From Actinomadura hibisca NBRC 15177 (lineage in GTDB: Bacteria > Actinomycetota > Actinomycetes > Streptosporangiales > Streptosporangiaceae), in assembly GCF_001552635.1 (NCBI RefSeq), contig NZ_BCRO01000076.1:1-63216 (forward strand): a stretch of 63,216 bases of DNA, in the 5' to 3' direction. This document shows positions 8,182-16,483 of the stretch, piece after piece (within the stretch, counting starts at the first letter, position 1; the number at the start of each line of letters is the position of its first letter). Under the pieces are notes generated by a model, which saw only the letters and a list, made by a program, of their open reading frames with translations, had not been told where the DNA came from and did not search any database. Position numbers and translations under genes: made by a program.

Positions 8182-9638
8182 TCGCGAAGGTTCTGGAGCG
8201 CGTCATGCGGCTGACGGCCTACCGCTACGCCGTGGCTGCGCTCGTCCTGCTGGCCTTGGCGGCGCTGTACGGGGCCGCCGCGTTGTCACGGCCCGACGGT
8301 CCGGCCCGTGCCGCCACGGGCGTGCGAACGTCCGTCACGGCGGCGCTGGTGGCCTGTCCGGGTGGTGAGGGGCTGCGCCTGAGCACCCTCGCCCCGCCGT
8401 CTGCCGCCAAATCCGCCGTTCCCGGCAAAGGCGAGGTCGTCCCGACGCGCGGCGGCACTCCGCTCGGCACGCCCGCCGCACCCGGCACCGTCTGGTCCAA
8501 GGACCTCGCCAAGACCCGCGACTCGTTCGCCGTCCGCGCCTACGGCCACCTCGCGGCGGGCCTGGAAGTCGAGCAGACCACACACTGGCCCTCCGGCGGC
8601 GACCGGGGCCTGGCCGGGGTGCGCTGCGCCGCCCCCAACGCCGACCAGTGGTTCACCGGTCCCGGCCCCGACGCTGCCGAGCGCCTCGACCTGTACCTGA
8701 CCAACCTGGAGGCCCAGCCCGCCTCCGTCGACGTCACCGCCCTGTCAGGTGAAGGCCCCCTGGACACGACGGACGGTCGCGGCACCCTCGTCGAGCCCTA
8801 CAGCACCCGGATCGTCCGCATCGGCAAGCAGCCGGAGGGGCTGGGCGACATCGTGGCCGCCGCCCGCGAGATCGCCATCCGGGTGCGCTCGACGTCAGGC
8901 CGGGTGGCCGCGTCCCTGCGGGTCCGCTCGGCGGCCAAGGCGGGCATCGACTGGCTGCCGCCCGCGCCCGCCCCCGCCACCGCGCTGGTGCTGCCGGGCG
9001 TGCCGGGCGGAGCGGGCCAGCGGCAGTTGCTGGTCGCGGTCCCCGGCGGCGACGACGCGCAGGTCCGCATCCGCGCGATCACGGCGCGCGGCGCGTTCAC
9101 CCCGCAGGGCCAGGACGTGCTGGACGCCCCGGCCGGGACGGTCACCGCCGTCCCGCTGGAGAGCACCCTGGCGGGCAAGGCCGCCGCCGTCCGGATCACC
9201 TCCGACCGGCCCATCGTGGCCGGGTTCACTGCGCAGAGCGGCGCGGACGTCGCCTACGGAACGGCCACCGAGCCCTTGGGCGAGGTAGGCGGCGTCGTCG
9301 CCGACAACCGTTTTGAGTCGTGGCTGACCCTGACCGCGCCCGACCGCGCCGCGACCGTCCGCGTCACCCCGGTCGGCCCGGACGGGCCCGGCGCCGTCCA
9401 GGAGATCCGGGTTCCGGCCGGGCGGACGGCCGAGGCCCGGCTCGCGGGCCCGCCCGGCGCGCCGTCGTTCGGCGCGCTGATCGCGCTGGGGCCCGGATCC
9501 GGGCCGGTCCACGCGGCCCGCACTCTCGCCACGGGCAAGGGCGGCGAGCGGTCGTTCACGGTGCTGCCGATCGTGCCCGCGCCCGTCGCGCAGCGGATGC
9601 CGCCGGTGGGGGACTCGCCCCGCTCGCTGGTCCCCTGA
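8178..9638 (+). CDS. DUF5719 family secreted or membrane-anchored protein
   Basis: 486 aa from GTG 8178, which overlaps the previous stop codon as GTGA; an alternative GTG lies at 8172. GGGGAG just upstream supports 8178. There is one N-terminal hydrophobic segment (about 17-40, VAALVLLALAALYGAAAL) and the rest is hydrophilic, predicted extracytoplasmic, rich in Ala/Gly/Pro with beta-type spacing. Its position directly after the GT2-membrane protein is the conserved context of DUF5719, so the two probably act together at the envelope. Function is not established. It is followed by a strong bidirectional hairpin. Confidence 0.8.
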   Translation: MIAKVLERVMRLTAYRYAVAALVLLALAALYGAAALSRPDGPARAATGVRTSVTAALVACPGGEGLRLSTLAPPSAAKSAVPGKGEVVPTRGGTPLGTPAAPGTVWSKDLAKTRDSFAVRAYGHLAAGLEVEQTTHWPSGGDRGLAGVRCAAPNADQWFTGPGPDAAERLDLYLTNLEAQPASVDVTALSGEGPLDTTDGRGTLVEPYSTRIVRIGKQPEGLGDIVAAAREIAIRVRSTSGRVAASLRVRSAAKAGIDWLPPAPAPATALVLPGVPGGAGQRQLLVAVPGGDDAQVRIRAITARGAFTPQGQDVLDAPAGTVTAVPLESTLAGKAAAVRITSDRPIVAGFTAQSGADVAYGTATEPLGEVGGVVADNRFESWLTLTAPDRAATVRVTPVGPDGPGAVQEIRVPAGRTAEARLAGPPGAPSFGALIALGPGSGPVHAARTLATGKGGERSFTVLPIVPAPVAQRMPPVGDSPRSLVP

Positions 9639-9650
9639 CCCCCGGCACGG

Positions 9651-9686
9651 GCGTGCGCCCCGGCCTGGGCAGGCCGGGGCGCACGC
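9651..9686. terminator. Bidirectional hairpin terminator
   Basis: Perfect 16-bp stem (GCGTGCGCCCCGGCCT and its complement) with a 4-nt GGGC loop. It separates the converging DUF5719 gene (plus) and the secreted protein gene (minus). There is no long T run, as is common in high-GC actinobacteria. Confidence 0.7.
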
Positions 9687-9719
9687 TCCGCGTGGCACGC
9701 GGGGACCGTCAGGGACGGC

Positions 9720-10148
9720 TCACTTGCACTTGTTGTCCTTCACGATCTTGTAGATCGAGAAGCGGCCGGTGGAGAACTTCTTGTTCCCCTTGGTGCCGCC
9801 GTTGGTGTTCAGGCACTTCCAGTTGTACACGTAGCCGCCCGGGCCCTTCTTGGCGCGGGCCCACACGGTGGCGGGGATGCGCTTGCCCTTGGTGCAGTGG
9901 TTGTTGAAGTAGACCTTGGTGGAGACGCTCCCCTTCTGCCAGCTGAAGTTGACCCGCTTGTTGCCGCCCTTGCCGGGGCCGCACTTGACGCTGGCGGTCG
10001 CGGTCGCGTGGAGGTCGGAGGCGGCGACCGTCGCGGCCTTGGCGGGCGCGGCGGGCGCGGCCGGGGCGGCGTGGGCGCTCGGCGCGGACAGCGCGGTCAG
10101 GGCGATGCCGGTCGCGGCCGTGGCGCCGAGGAGCTTGATGGTGCGCAT
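9720..10148 (-). CDS. Small secreted protein of unknown function
   Basis: 142 aa. The signal peptide is clear: basic start MRTIK, hydrophobic core, and a likely AHA-A cleavage near residue 27. An Ala/Pro linker follows, then a basic mature part with four cysteines (in VKCG, NHCTK, WKCLN and the penultimate Cys), probably two disulfides. The mature domain is Lys/Asn/Gly-rich and predicted to be small and beta-rich. I do not recognise the family. ATG 10148 has GGAAGGAAT-like purines just upstream. It is the last member of a minus-strand group of three exported proteins (9720-11733). Confidence 0.8.
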   Translation of the reverse strand: MRTIKLLGATAATGIALTALSAPSAHAAPAAPAAPAKAATVAASDLHATATASVKCGPGKGGNKRVNFSWQKGSVSTKVYFNNHCTKGKRIPATVWARAKKGPGGYVYNWKCLNTNGGTKGNKKFSTGRFSIYKIVKDNKCK

Positions 10149-10284
10149 GGGATTCCTTCCGGTGGGGCGGGGCGGTCTGACGTCGGGGGCGCGCTGCGAG
10201 GGGGCCGCGCCGCCGACGTTGGAAATGTTCGCGAAAACCGTGGTGCCGGAACAGAGAGCAGGGGGCCAATCGGGCGGGCCGCGT

Positions 10285-10298
10285 TAGTGCCCGGGCAC
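10285..10298. promoter_or_regulatory. TAGTGCC-N2-GGCAC inverted repeat
   Basis: It lies about 137 bp upstream of the secreted-protein start at 10148 and nearly matches the perfect palindrome at 11900-11915 upstream of the lipase-like gene. This suggests a shared operator for the exported-protein group. The right arm is shortened by two mismatches. Confidence 0.4.
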
Positions 10299-10303
10299 CG
10301 GCC

Positions 10304-10753
10304 TCAGACGGCGGGCACCTTGATGGTCTGCGGCTTTCCGCAGGCGGTGCCCGCGCACACGCGAACGACGATCTTGTGCATGGCGCGCGAGGTCGCCGGA
10401 TAGCCGAAGCTGCGGTCGAGCTTTTTGTCGATGGGCAGGACGACGGTCCGGACCGCCCCGTTCTTGAGGTGGTAGGCGACCTTGAACGTGGCGCGCTTGT
10501 TCGTCCGCTCGACGGCCTTGACCTTGCCGTGCACGGAGTCGCGGGTGAAGGTGAACTTGCCCTGGGCGCTCACGGCGGGCTGGCGCACCGCCGCGCAGTT
10601 GGTCACGGTCGGCACGCACACGTTGAAGGACCTGGAGACGGCGGTGGGCGAGGCGGCGTGGGCGGCGGTGCCGAGCGCGCCCGCGCCGAGGGCGACGGTC
10701 AGGCCGCCGACGGCGGCGGTCCGGCGCAGGGCGGCGGTCGTGCTGACGGTCAT
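10304..10753 (-). CDS. Small secreted protein of unknown function
   Basis: 149 aa from ATG 10753, preceded by AAAGGAACC. The N-terminus is a signal peptide (MTVSTTAALRR, hydrophobic Val/Ala/Gly core, AHAAS cleavage near 32). The mature chain has four cysteines (VCVP, NCAA, VCAG, ACGK) and beta-type alternation, so it is probably a small disulfide-bonded extracellular domain. No family is recognised. It lies 41 bp after the lipase-like gene and is probably cotranscribed with it. It differs in sequence from the exported proteins at 9720 and 12684. Confidence 0.78.
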   Translation of the reverse strand: MTVSTTAALRRTAAVGGLTVALGAGALGTAAHAASPTAVSRSFNVCVPTVTNCAAVRQPAVSAQGKFTFTRDSVHGKVKAVERTNKRATFKVAYHLKNGAVRTVVLPIDKKLDRSFGYPATSRAMHKIVVRVCAGTACGKPQTIKVPAV

Positions 10754-10794
10754 CGTGGTTCCTTTCGGTGAACCGGCGGAAGCGGGGCGGGGGA

Positions 10795-11733
10795 TCAGGC
10801 GGAGGTGCCCGACAGGGCGTTGTGGAGCAGCAGCAGCGGGCCCGCGCCGCCGCTCGTCGAGCGCCAGGTCGCGCCGTGGTCGTTGGAGTAGCGGTGCTTC
10901 CAACCGCTACCGGTGCCCTTGTTCTTGATCACCGAGTGCTCCAGGCCCTGGCCCGCGGCGTAGATCACCTTGTGCCGGGCGCGCATGCCGGTGGCCGAGC
11001 CGCTGGTGATGGTGTCGTCGTCGCTGGCGCCGACCAGCGTCCAGTCGGTGCCTCCCGCGCCCTGCGGGTCCTGCCCGGCCCACTTCAGGAAGCCGCTGTT
11101 CGGCCGCACGTCGCTGCACTGCTTCCAGCCGCGCAGCGCCACGCAGCTGGTGCCCCAGCTCGTCCCGGTGTGCGGGGTGCTGTAGGTGACGACGTCGCGG
11201 ATGAGCAGGCGGTCCGGCCAGTCCTTGTTCTTGCCGTACCGGCGGACGCCCTCGACGGCGGCCCGCACCACCAGGCCGCCCATCGAGTGGGCGACGACGT
11301 CCACGGGCTTGCCGGACTTGCCGTAGTGGTCGTTGATGTCCCAGGCCAGCCGCCGGCCGAGCTCCTGGAGCCGGGTGTTCAGGTCGCCGTTGAACTTGCG
11401 GGTGCAGCGGGTGTCCTTGGCGTAGTAGCCCCAGGTCACCATGGGGCCCTTCCAGCCCTTGGCGCGCAGCGCGGCGATGGCGGACTTCCAGGTGCTGTCG
11501 CAGTTGATCTGGGCGTTGCCGGGGCGGGAGCGGTTCCAGTCGATGCCGTGCACGAAGTAGACGGGGTTGGTTCCGGCGGCGCGGGCGGCGAAGGCGTCGG
11601 GGACGGACGCGACGGCGGCGGGCGCGGCGGGCGTGGTGGCGGCGGTAGCGGCGGCCTGGCCGACGACCGGCGCGGCCACGGTGGACAGCGTGGCGGCGAC
11701 GGCGGCGGCGCGGACCGGGACCCGGCGGTTCAC
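10795..11733 (-). CDS. Secreted lipase/esterase-like alpha/beta hydrolase
   Basis: 312 aa from GTG 11733, chosen because it begins a good signal peptide (VNRRVPVRAAAV, cleavage near AAATA at 28-31). A TTG-started frame reaches 11832 but adds no signal-like sequence. The mature part has the oxyanion motif FVHG (60-63) and the nucleophile elbow AHSMGG (148-153, Ser150), as in triacylglycerol lipases and PGAP1-like esterases. Cys78 and several later Cys suggest disulfides. The acid and His of the triad cannot be fixed by eye. It is probably the first gene of the 11733-to-9720 exported-protein unit. No clear ribosome site was seen for the chosen start. Confidence 0.8.
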   Translation of the reverse strand: MNRRVPVRAAAVAATLSTVAAPVVGQAAATAATTPAAPAAVASVPDAFAARAAGTNPVYFVHGIDWNRSRPGNAQINCDSTWKSAIAALRAKGWKGPMVTWGYYAKDTRCTRKFNGDLNTRLQELGRRLAWDINDHYGKSGKPVDVVAHSMGGLVVRAAVEGVRRYGKNKDWPDRLLIRDVVTYSTPHTGTSWGTSCVALRGWKQCSDVRPNSGFLKWAGQDPQGAGGTDWTLVGASDDDTITSGSATGMRARHKVIYAAGQGLEHSVIKNKGTGSGWKHRYSNDHGATWRSTSGGAGPLLLLHNALSGTSA

Positions 11734-11899
11734 CGCGGCATCGGGGTGATGGAAGGCGTGCGGAGGGCGGAGTCGGGCATACCGGTGACCCTTCGAGGCG
11801 GCGGAGGCCGCCATCACCGTGATCGCGGCCAACGGAAACCCTGGCGGTACAGGGCCGCCACCGGAATCCCCCGCCGGTTCTATTCGCGGCGGGGCGGAT

Positions 11900-11915
11900 T
11901 AGTGCCGTGGCACTA
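11900..11915. promoter_or_regulatory. Perfect 16-bp palindrome TAGTGCC-GT-GGCACTA
   Basis: It lies 167 bp upstream of the lipase-like start. A related copy lies at 10285-10298. It is likely an operator for a dimeric regulator. The rest of the 11734-12011 gap holds no gene. Confidence 0.45.
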
Positions 11916-12011
11916 GCAGGAATCCGGGCGCGGTCGGACGCGCACCAGATTCCGGAAAAGGGTCACCCTCGAAGGGCGCGGAAAAAAGGAAGGAAAACGC
12001 GGGGCGGGGCG

Positions 12012-12452
12012 CTACTCGTCGGGGGAGTCGTAGCTGGGGTCGACCGACTCGGGCGGCAGGTCGAGCAGGTCGGCGACCTCCTCCACCAGCAGGTCGCGCA
12101 CCAGCCGGACCGTCTCGGCGTCGCCGTCGGCGCGGGCCTCGACCGGGCGGCGGTAGACCACGATGCGCGCCCGGACGTCGGCGTGCTCGCCCTCGTCGCC
12201 GGGCAGCGTCATGCCGAGCGGGGCGGGGCCGGTGAAGTCCGGTTCGAGGTCGGGGACCTCCGCGACGACGAACTCGACTCCGGCCAGCTCACGGCCCCAA
12301 CGGCGGCCGAGCCGGCGCACCTCGTCCTCGACGAGATCGTCGAACCGCTCCGCCCTGGTGCGGGAGATCGGCGCCTGCGGGGGCGTCAGGGGGCCACGGA
12401 GGCCGCGGCCGTGCCGGTCGCGGCGCCGTACGCCCGCCACACGGGATCGCAC
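12012..12452 (-). CDS. Zincin-like (DUF1025/PF06262) protein without HExxH
   Basis: 146 aa. It matches the 'metallopeptidase family' (MMP-like) protein found between whiB2 and DUF3499 in actinobacteria: basic start RRRDRHGRGLRGP, the core AERFDDLVEDEVRRLG, the strand IVVYRRPVE and the C-terminal helix LLVEEVADLLDL. That helix sits where true members carry HExxH. Here the position reads EEVADLL, so zinc cannot be bound in the usual way and protease activity is unlikely. The same degeneracy is known in Streptomyces relatives. Start GTG 12452 has GGGAC upstream. The role is unknown and presumably structural or regulatory. Confidence 0.75.
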   Translation of the reverse strand: MRSRVAGVRRRDRHGRGLRGPLTPPQAPISRTRAERFDDLVEDEVRRLGRRWGRELAGVEFVVAEVPDLEPDFTGPAPLGMTLPGDEGEHADVRARIVVYRRPVEARADGDAETVRLVRDLLVEEVADLLDLPPESVDPSYDSPDE

Positions 12453-12602
12453 GTGTCCCAGCCTACCGCCGCGCCCCCCTGATCAGCCCCGGCCGATGCC
12501 GGACGGCCTCGGCGCACCCCTCCGGCGGCCCCCGCCGCGAGCCGCCCGCCGGCCCGCCCAGACGCGTTTCGCCGCCGAACCGACCGCGTCCGGGAATTGA
12601 GC

Positions 12603-12657
12603 CGACATTCGCCGTTCACGATTATGGCAAATGTCGCTCGAAGCGATTCCCGGGAAT
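12603..12657. promoter_or_regulatory. Two inverted repeats upstream of the secreted-protein gene
   Basis: CGACATTCGCC (12603-12613) faces GGCAAATGTCG (12626-12636): 11-bp arms with one mismatch. A perfect 12-bp palindrome ATTCCCGGGAAT follows at 12646-12657. Both lie within 85 bp of the start at 12684 in locally A/T-richer DNA, so they may be operators or a leader hairpin. Confidence 0.4.
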
Positions 12658-12683
12658 GCCCGGCAACAGGAAGGCGTACATCG

Positions 12684-13226
12684 ATGCGTAACAGTAAAGT
12701 GGCCAAAATGGCCGTCGTGGCGGTCGCCGTGGGCGGCGGGTTCGCCGTCGCCGGTCCGGCCGCGATGGCCGCCGCCGACACCGGGACCGTCGCCAAGGCC
12801 GCCACGGCCAAGGCCGCGCCGACCTACTCGGCCACGGGCTGGTCGGGCAAGCGGAACTTCGACAGCGGCTACCACCCGCAGTGCCGCGGCTACTACAAGG
12901 TGCTCAAGCCGTACAAGACCGGCAAGTACATCAAGACCAGCCAGACGTTCCACTGCAACTCCGGCGGCTGGGGCCGGAAGATCAACGTCCGCCTCGACCT
13001 CCAGCAGTACCGGGGCCTCGGCCTGTGGCGCAACAAGGCGACCGCCAAGCACAGCGACGGCAACGCCTCGCACGCCTACACCAAGACGGTGACCGCCTCC
13101 TGGAAGTGCTCCGGCGGCAGCCAGCTCTACCGCCCGAAGGCGATCCTCCAGGCGTACTCGGTGCTCCGCGGCAGCCAGACGGCGAACCTGTACCGCAGCA
13201 GCGAGCAGGCCCGCATCCGCTGCTGA
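12684..13226 (+). CDS. Secreted protein of unknown function
   Basis: 180 aa. ATG 12684 is set by AGGAAGG about 10 nt upstream; the open frame to 12597 lacks signals. The signal peptide (MRNSKVAKMAVVAVAVGG, cleavage near AMAAA at 32-35) leads to a mature domain rich in Tyr, Lys, Gly and Trp with four cysteines (QCRG, HCNS, KCSG and the last residue). Spacing suggests two disulfides and a beta fold. It is not recognisably homologous to the exported proteins at 9720 or 10304, though its size and Cys count are similar. It faces away from the zincin-like gene and is followed closely by a lipoprotein gene. Confidence 0.78.
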   Translation: MRNSKVAKMAVVAVAVGGGFAVAGPAAMAAADTGTVAKAATAKAAPTYSATGWSGKRNFDSGYHPQCRGYYKVLKPYKTGKYIKTSQTFHCNSGGWGRKINVRLDLQQYRGLGLWRNKATAKHSDGNASHAYTKTVTASWKCSGGSQLYRPKAILQAYSVLRGSQTANLYRSSEQARIRC

Positions 13227-13324
13227 CGCCCTTCCCGCTCCAGTTCCACACCCGCCCGCCGGCTCCGCGGACCCGACCGCGGGGTCGGCGGCCCCCACGA
13301 CCCCGCCCGACGAGGGAGCACCCG

Positions 13325-13825
13325 ATGGCCCGTCACCGCGTCCTGCTCGGCCTGGTGCCCGCCGTGCTGATCGCCTGCGGCTCGGCCGGCTGGTGGTACC
13401 ACGCCGACGCGCAGGCCGACGAGCGGAGCCACGCCGACGCCAAGCGCCGCTACATCGCGGCGGTGGACGCCGTCTGCGCCGACGCGGGCCAAAAGCACGA
13501 GGAGCCGACCTCCGAAGGGGCGGCGGCCGAGGTCGCCGAGCTGCGGCGCGCCGCCCGGCTGATGACCGACGCCATGGGCCGGATCGAGGCCGTGCAGCCG
13601 CCGTCCGCCGACGCCGGGCGGTTGCGGCGCGAGTTCGTCGCGCCGGGACGGCAGATGGCCGGGCGGCTGACCGGCCTGGCCGACCGCGCCGAGACCGCGC
13701 TGCGCGCGGGCGACGAGACGGCCGCCGCCAAGGCCGTCGAGGAGTCGCTCGCCTCCTACCGCCCCGAAGAGACGATGCGCGAGTTCGCCGAACGCTACGG
13801 CTTCCAAGCCTGCGCAGGCGGCTGA
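13325..13825 (+). CDS. Putative lipoprotein, helical
   Basis: 166 aa from ATG 13325 with GAGGGAG upstream. The N-terminus has a lipobox-like LIAC after a short hydrophobic core (MARHRVLLGLVPAVLIAC), so it is probably lipid-anchored; otherwise the same segment could be an uncleaved anchor. The remainder is Ala/Glu/Arg-rich and predicted alpha-helical, with repeated AAEVAELRRAAR-type heptads and two further Cys. No family is recognised. It lies 98 bp after the secreted protein and converges on the winged-helix regulator at 13842. Confidence 0.7.
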   Translation: MARHRVLLGLVPAVLIACGSAGWWYHADAQADERSHADAKRRYIAAVDAVCADAGQKHEEPTSEGAAAEVAELRRAARLMTDAMGRIEAVQPPSADAGRLRREFVAPGRQMAGRLTGLADRAETALRAGDETAAAKAVEESLASYRPEETMREFAERYGFQACAGG

Positions 13826-13841
13826 CGGCCGGACGGCGTGC

Positions 13842-14384
13842 TCACGCCGTCGCCGTGCCCAGATCTCCCGTGCCCTCCGGGATCAGCCGCAGGCCGTAGC
13901 CGCGCACCGACTCGATGCGCGCCCCCACGCCCGCGCCCGCCAGCTTGCGTCGCAGCCGCCTGAGCGCGCTGTGCACCACCGTCGGCTCGATCCGGTGCGC
14001 GCCGCCCCACGCCGCCTCCGCGATCTCCTTGAAGGAGTACGCGCGGCCGGGCGCGCCCGCCAGGCAGCTCAGGATCGAGACCTCCTGCTGGCTGAGGTCC
14101 AGCGGCCGTCCGCACCACAACACCCGGCGCTCGCCGGGCCGGATCTCCAGCCGTCCCACCCGGACGCGGTCCCCGTCCCCGGGGCCGCCGTCCCCAGGAT
14201 CAGGCGAGCCCTCCCTCTCCCGGGCCATCCAGTGCGCGGCGTGCTCGACCGCCCGCACCACCACCACGGCGGAGTCGAACCGCAGCAGCTCGTTGATCGA
14301 CTCGATGTCGGCCAGGTTCTCGGCCACGACGATCACGTAGCCGACCTTGGCGGTGGGTGACGATCGGCGCAGGGTCTCTGTCAT
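13842..14384 (-). CDS. Winged-helix (OmpR/PhoB-type) regulator without a receiver domain
   Basis: 180 aa. ATG 14384 was chosen for its GGAGG site; the longer frame adds Arg-rich nonsense. Residues 80-168 form a Trans_reg_C winged helix: GRLEIRPGERRVLWCGRPLDLS, then LRRLRRKLAG and a C-terminal wing IESVRGYGLRLIP. The N-terminal 75 residues (VGYVIVVAENLADIES) look like the remnant of a small alpha/beta domain and carry none of the conserved Asp or Lys of a receiver. It is divergent from the SBP-VWA/kinase/regulator operon and is a natural candidate to control it. Confidence 0.8.
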   Translation of the reverse strand: MTETLRRSSPTAKVGYVIVVAENLADIESINELLRFDSAVVVVRAVEHAAHWMAREREGSPDPGDGGPGDGDRVRVGRLEIRPGERRVLWCGRPLDLSQQEVSILSCLAGAPGRAYSFKEIAEAAWGGAHRIEPTVVHSALRRLRRKLAGAGVGARIESVRGYGLRLIPEGTGDLGTATA

Positions 14385-14655
14385 CTCGTCCTCCGGGAGG
14401 GGCCTCGGGCGCCGCCGCCCCCGGCGGCTCGGTCGTCGCCCCCGCGACCAGGCACAGACTGCCGCCGCGCGCCGCCGCCGGGACAGGTGCCACGGGACCA
14501 ATCGCGCCACCGCCCACTGGTGCCTGAGGGCCGGTGGCCGCGCCCGCCCGGTGACCCATGGTGATCTTGCCGGGGCTTCGCGCGCCGACGGCGCAGGTCA
14601 GCGACAACGCGCCGGTGGGGGCCGGGGAAACGGGGGATTCTAGCGGGATGAACAA

Positions 14656-14702
14656 GGTTAAAGTTGCGCGTATGGCCTCCTGAGGCAGATTTTGGTTTAA
14701 GT
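14656..14702. promoter_or_regulatory. Direct repeats GGTTAAAGT / GGTTTAAGT
   Basis: Copies at 14656-14664 and 14694-14702, 38 bp apart, in the only A/T-rich part of the 338-bp divergent gap 14385-14722. Direct repeats suit the adjacent OmpR-type winged-helix protein. The rest of the gap holds no gene. Confidence 0.35.
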
Positions 14703-14722
14703 GTCAAGAAGGGTCGCTCGCG

Positions 14723-16483
14723 TTGGAACCCGCATCGTCGAACGCGGCCTGGCACGGCGAGGACACGATCCCGGCCGCCGCCGCTCGCGCCGCGGGTGAG
14801 CGCCACTGGAGCGCCCCCGCGACCGCCGCCCGCGACGGCCGGAACCGCGACCGCGTCTCGGTGGCCGCCGCCGTGGCGCTCGGCCTCGGGCTCCTGCTCG
14901 GCGGCGGCGGCTGGGCCTACGCCACCCGCGACGCCCACTGCGACGGGCGCACCCAGTGGCTGACCGTGACCGCCGACCCGGCCGTCGTCCCGGCCGTCCT
15001 CGCCGTCGCCGACCGCTACAACGACGCCCAGCGCGCCGACGGCCGGTGCGCGGTGGTGAAGGTCGTGGCGGGCGACTCCGCCGAGACGGTCACGGTGCTG
15101 CGCCAGGGCCGGGCGGTCCCCGACGTCTGGATCCCCGACTCCTCCTTCTGGGCCGGGGCCGCCGGGGCCGACCGCGCCGCGCCGTCGGTCGCCTCCTCGC
15201 CATTGGTGTTCGCGCTGCCGCAGGCGACCGCCCAGCGCTACCGCTCCACGCTGGAGCAACGCGCCTGGGCGGGCTTCGGCCCCGCCCATCAGGACGCCGA
15301 CCGGTTCCGCCTGTGGATCTCCGACCCCGCCCAGACGGGCGCCGGAAGCCTGGCGCTCCAGGCGTTGTGGCGCTCGGCCGCCGGGCCGAAGCGGTTCGCC
15401 GGCACGCTGCACTCGGTGGAGCCGCTGCCCGCCGACCGCCCGCTGGAGCGCGCGTTCGGCGGCGACGACGACGCCGACGGGCGGCCGGAGGTCGCCGCCG
15501 TCCCCGAGCAGCAGGTCTGGCGGCAGAACCGGGACGCCCGCGACCCCGCCGCCCGGCTCGCCGTCGTGCACCCGGCGCAGAGCACGCCCGCCCTGGACTT
15601 CCCCTACGTCGGTGTCGCCCGCGACGCGGGTCGCCGCCGGGTCGCCGCGGACTTCCTGACCGCGCTGCGAGACCGACGCACCGCCGCCGACCTGCACCGC
15701 GTCGGCCTGCGCCGCCCGGTCAAGCCGGACGCGCCGCCACCGGCCGGCCCCGGCCTGCCCGCCGTGCGGGCCGTCGACGCCCAGTTCGCCCGCCCCGCCC
15801 CGCCGGTGCTGCCGGTCGCGGACGAGCGGGTCGCCCGGCAGGTCCAGGAGTACTGGCGGCGGATCAAGCAGGGCGTCAACGCGCTGGCGCTGATCGACCA
15901 GACCGGCCCGGCGCGCGGACCGCGGCTGGATCTGATGCGCGCCACCCTCGCCCAGGGCTCCTCGCTGATGCTGGACGACACCGAGTTCGGGCTCTGGACG
16001 CTCGGCGAGCGCCCCGGCGACCGGCCCCGCGTCCTGGCGCCGATGCGCCCGCTGGCCGCGCTCCGCCCGAGCGGCCACACCCAGCGCCTGGAGATCCAGG
16101 ACGCGCTGCGGAAGGTCAAGGCCCGGCCGGGCCCCGGAACCGGCCTGTACGGCGCGATCACGGCCGCCTACCGGGTGGCGAGCCGCCGCTACGACGAGGG
16201 CGACCTCAACGTGGTGATCGTCCTCACCGCCGGCGGGGACGGCGGCGGCGCGCGCGGCGACCTCGACCGCACCCGCAAGGAGCTGGCCGCCTCGTTCGAC
16301 CCGCGCCGCCCGGTGAGCGTGGTCGTGCTGAGCGTCGGCGCGGCCGTCCCGCCCGACCTGCGCGCCCTCGCCGCGAGCACCGACGGCGGCGCGTTCACGC
16401 TGCGCGACCGCAGCCAGGTGGTGCAGCTGCTGCGCGACTCCGACGCCTGGCGCGCCTGCGACGACCCCCGATGCCCCGACTGA
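14723..16483 (+). CDS. Membrane-anchored substrate-binding protein fused to a VWA domain
   Basis: 586 aa. The start is probably TTG 14723, with AAGGG about 9 nt upstream; no better in-frame start precedes the membrane segment. Hydrophobic residues 44-66 form an N-terminal anchor. Residues about 75-345 resemble an extracellular solute-binding protein (PDVWIPDSSFW, SSPLVFALP, FPYVGVARDAG). Residues about 375-586 form a von Willebrand A fold (NALALIDQTG, GTGLYGAITAAY, VVIVLTAGGDGG). The MIDAS is degenerate: DxSxS reads DQTGP and the late Asp is replaced, although GTGLY is kept. It overlaps the kinase gene by 13 bp. Its likely role is as the extracytoplasmic sensor of the kinase. Confidence 0.82.
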   Translation: MEPASSNAAWHGEDTIPAAAARAAGERHWSAPATAARDGRNRDRVSVAAAVALGLGLLLGGGGWAYATRDAHCDGRTQWLTVTADPAVVPAVLAVADRYNDAQRADGRCAVVKVVAGDSAETVTVLRQGRAVPDVWIPDSSFWAGAAGADRAAPSVASSPLVFALPQATAQRYRSTLEQRAWAGFGPAHQDADRFRLWISDPAQTGAGSLALQALWRSAAGPKRFAGTLHSVEPLPADRPLERAFGGDDDADGRPEVAAVPEQQVWRQNRDARDPAARLAVVHPAQSTPALDFPYVGVARDAGRRRVAADFLTALRDRRTAADLHRVGLRRPVKPDAPPPAGPGLPAVRAVDAQFARPAPPVLPVADERVARQVQEYWRRIKQGVNALALIDQTGPARGPRLDLMRATLAQGSSLMLDDTEFGLWTLGERPGDRPRVLAPMRPLAALRPSGHTQRLEIQDALRKVKARPGPGTGLYGAITAAYRVASRRYDEGDLNVVIVLTAGGDGGGARGDLDRTRKELAASFDPRRPVSVVVLSVGAAVPPDLRALAASTDGGAFTLRDRSQVVQLLRDSDAWRACDDPRCPD

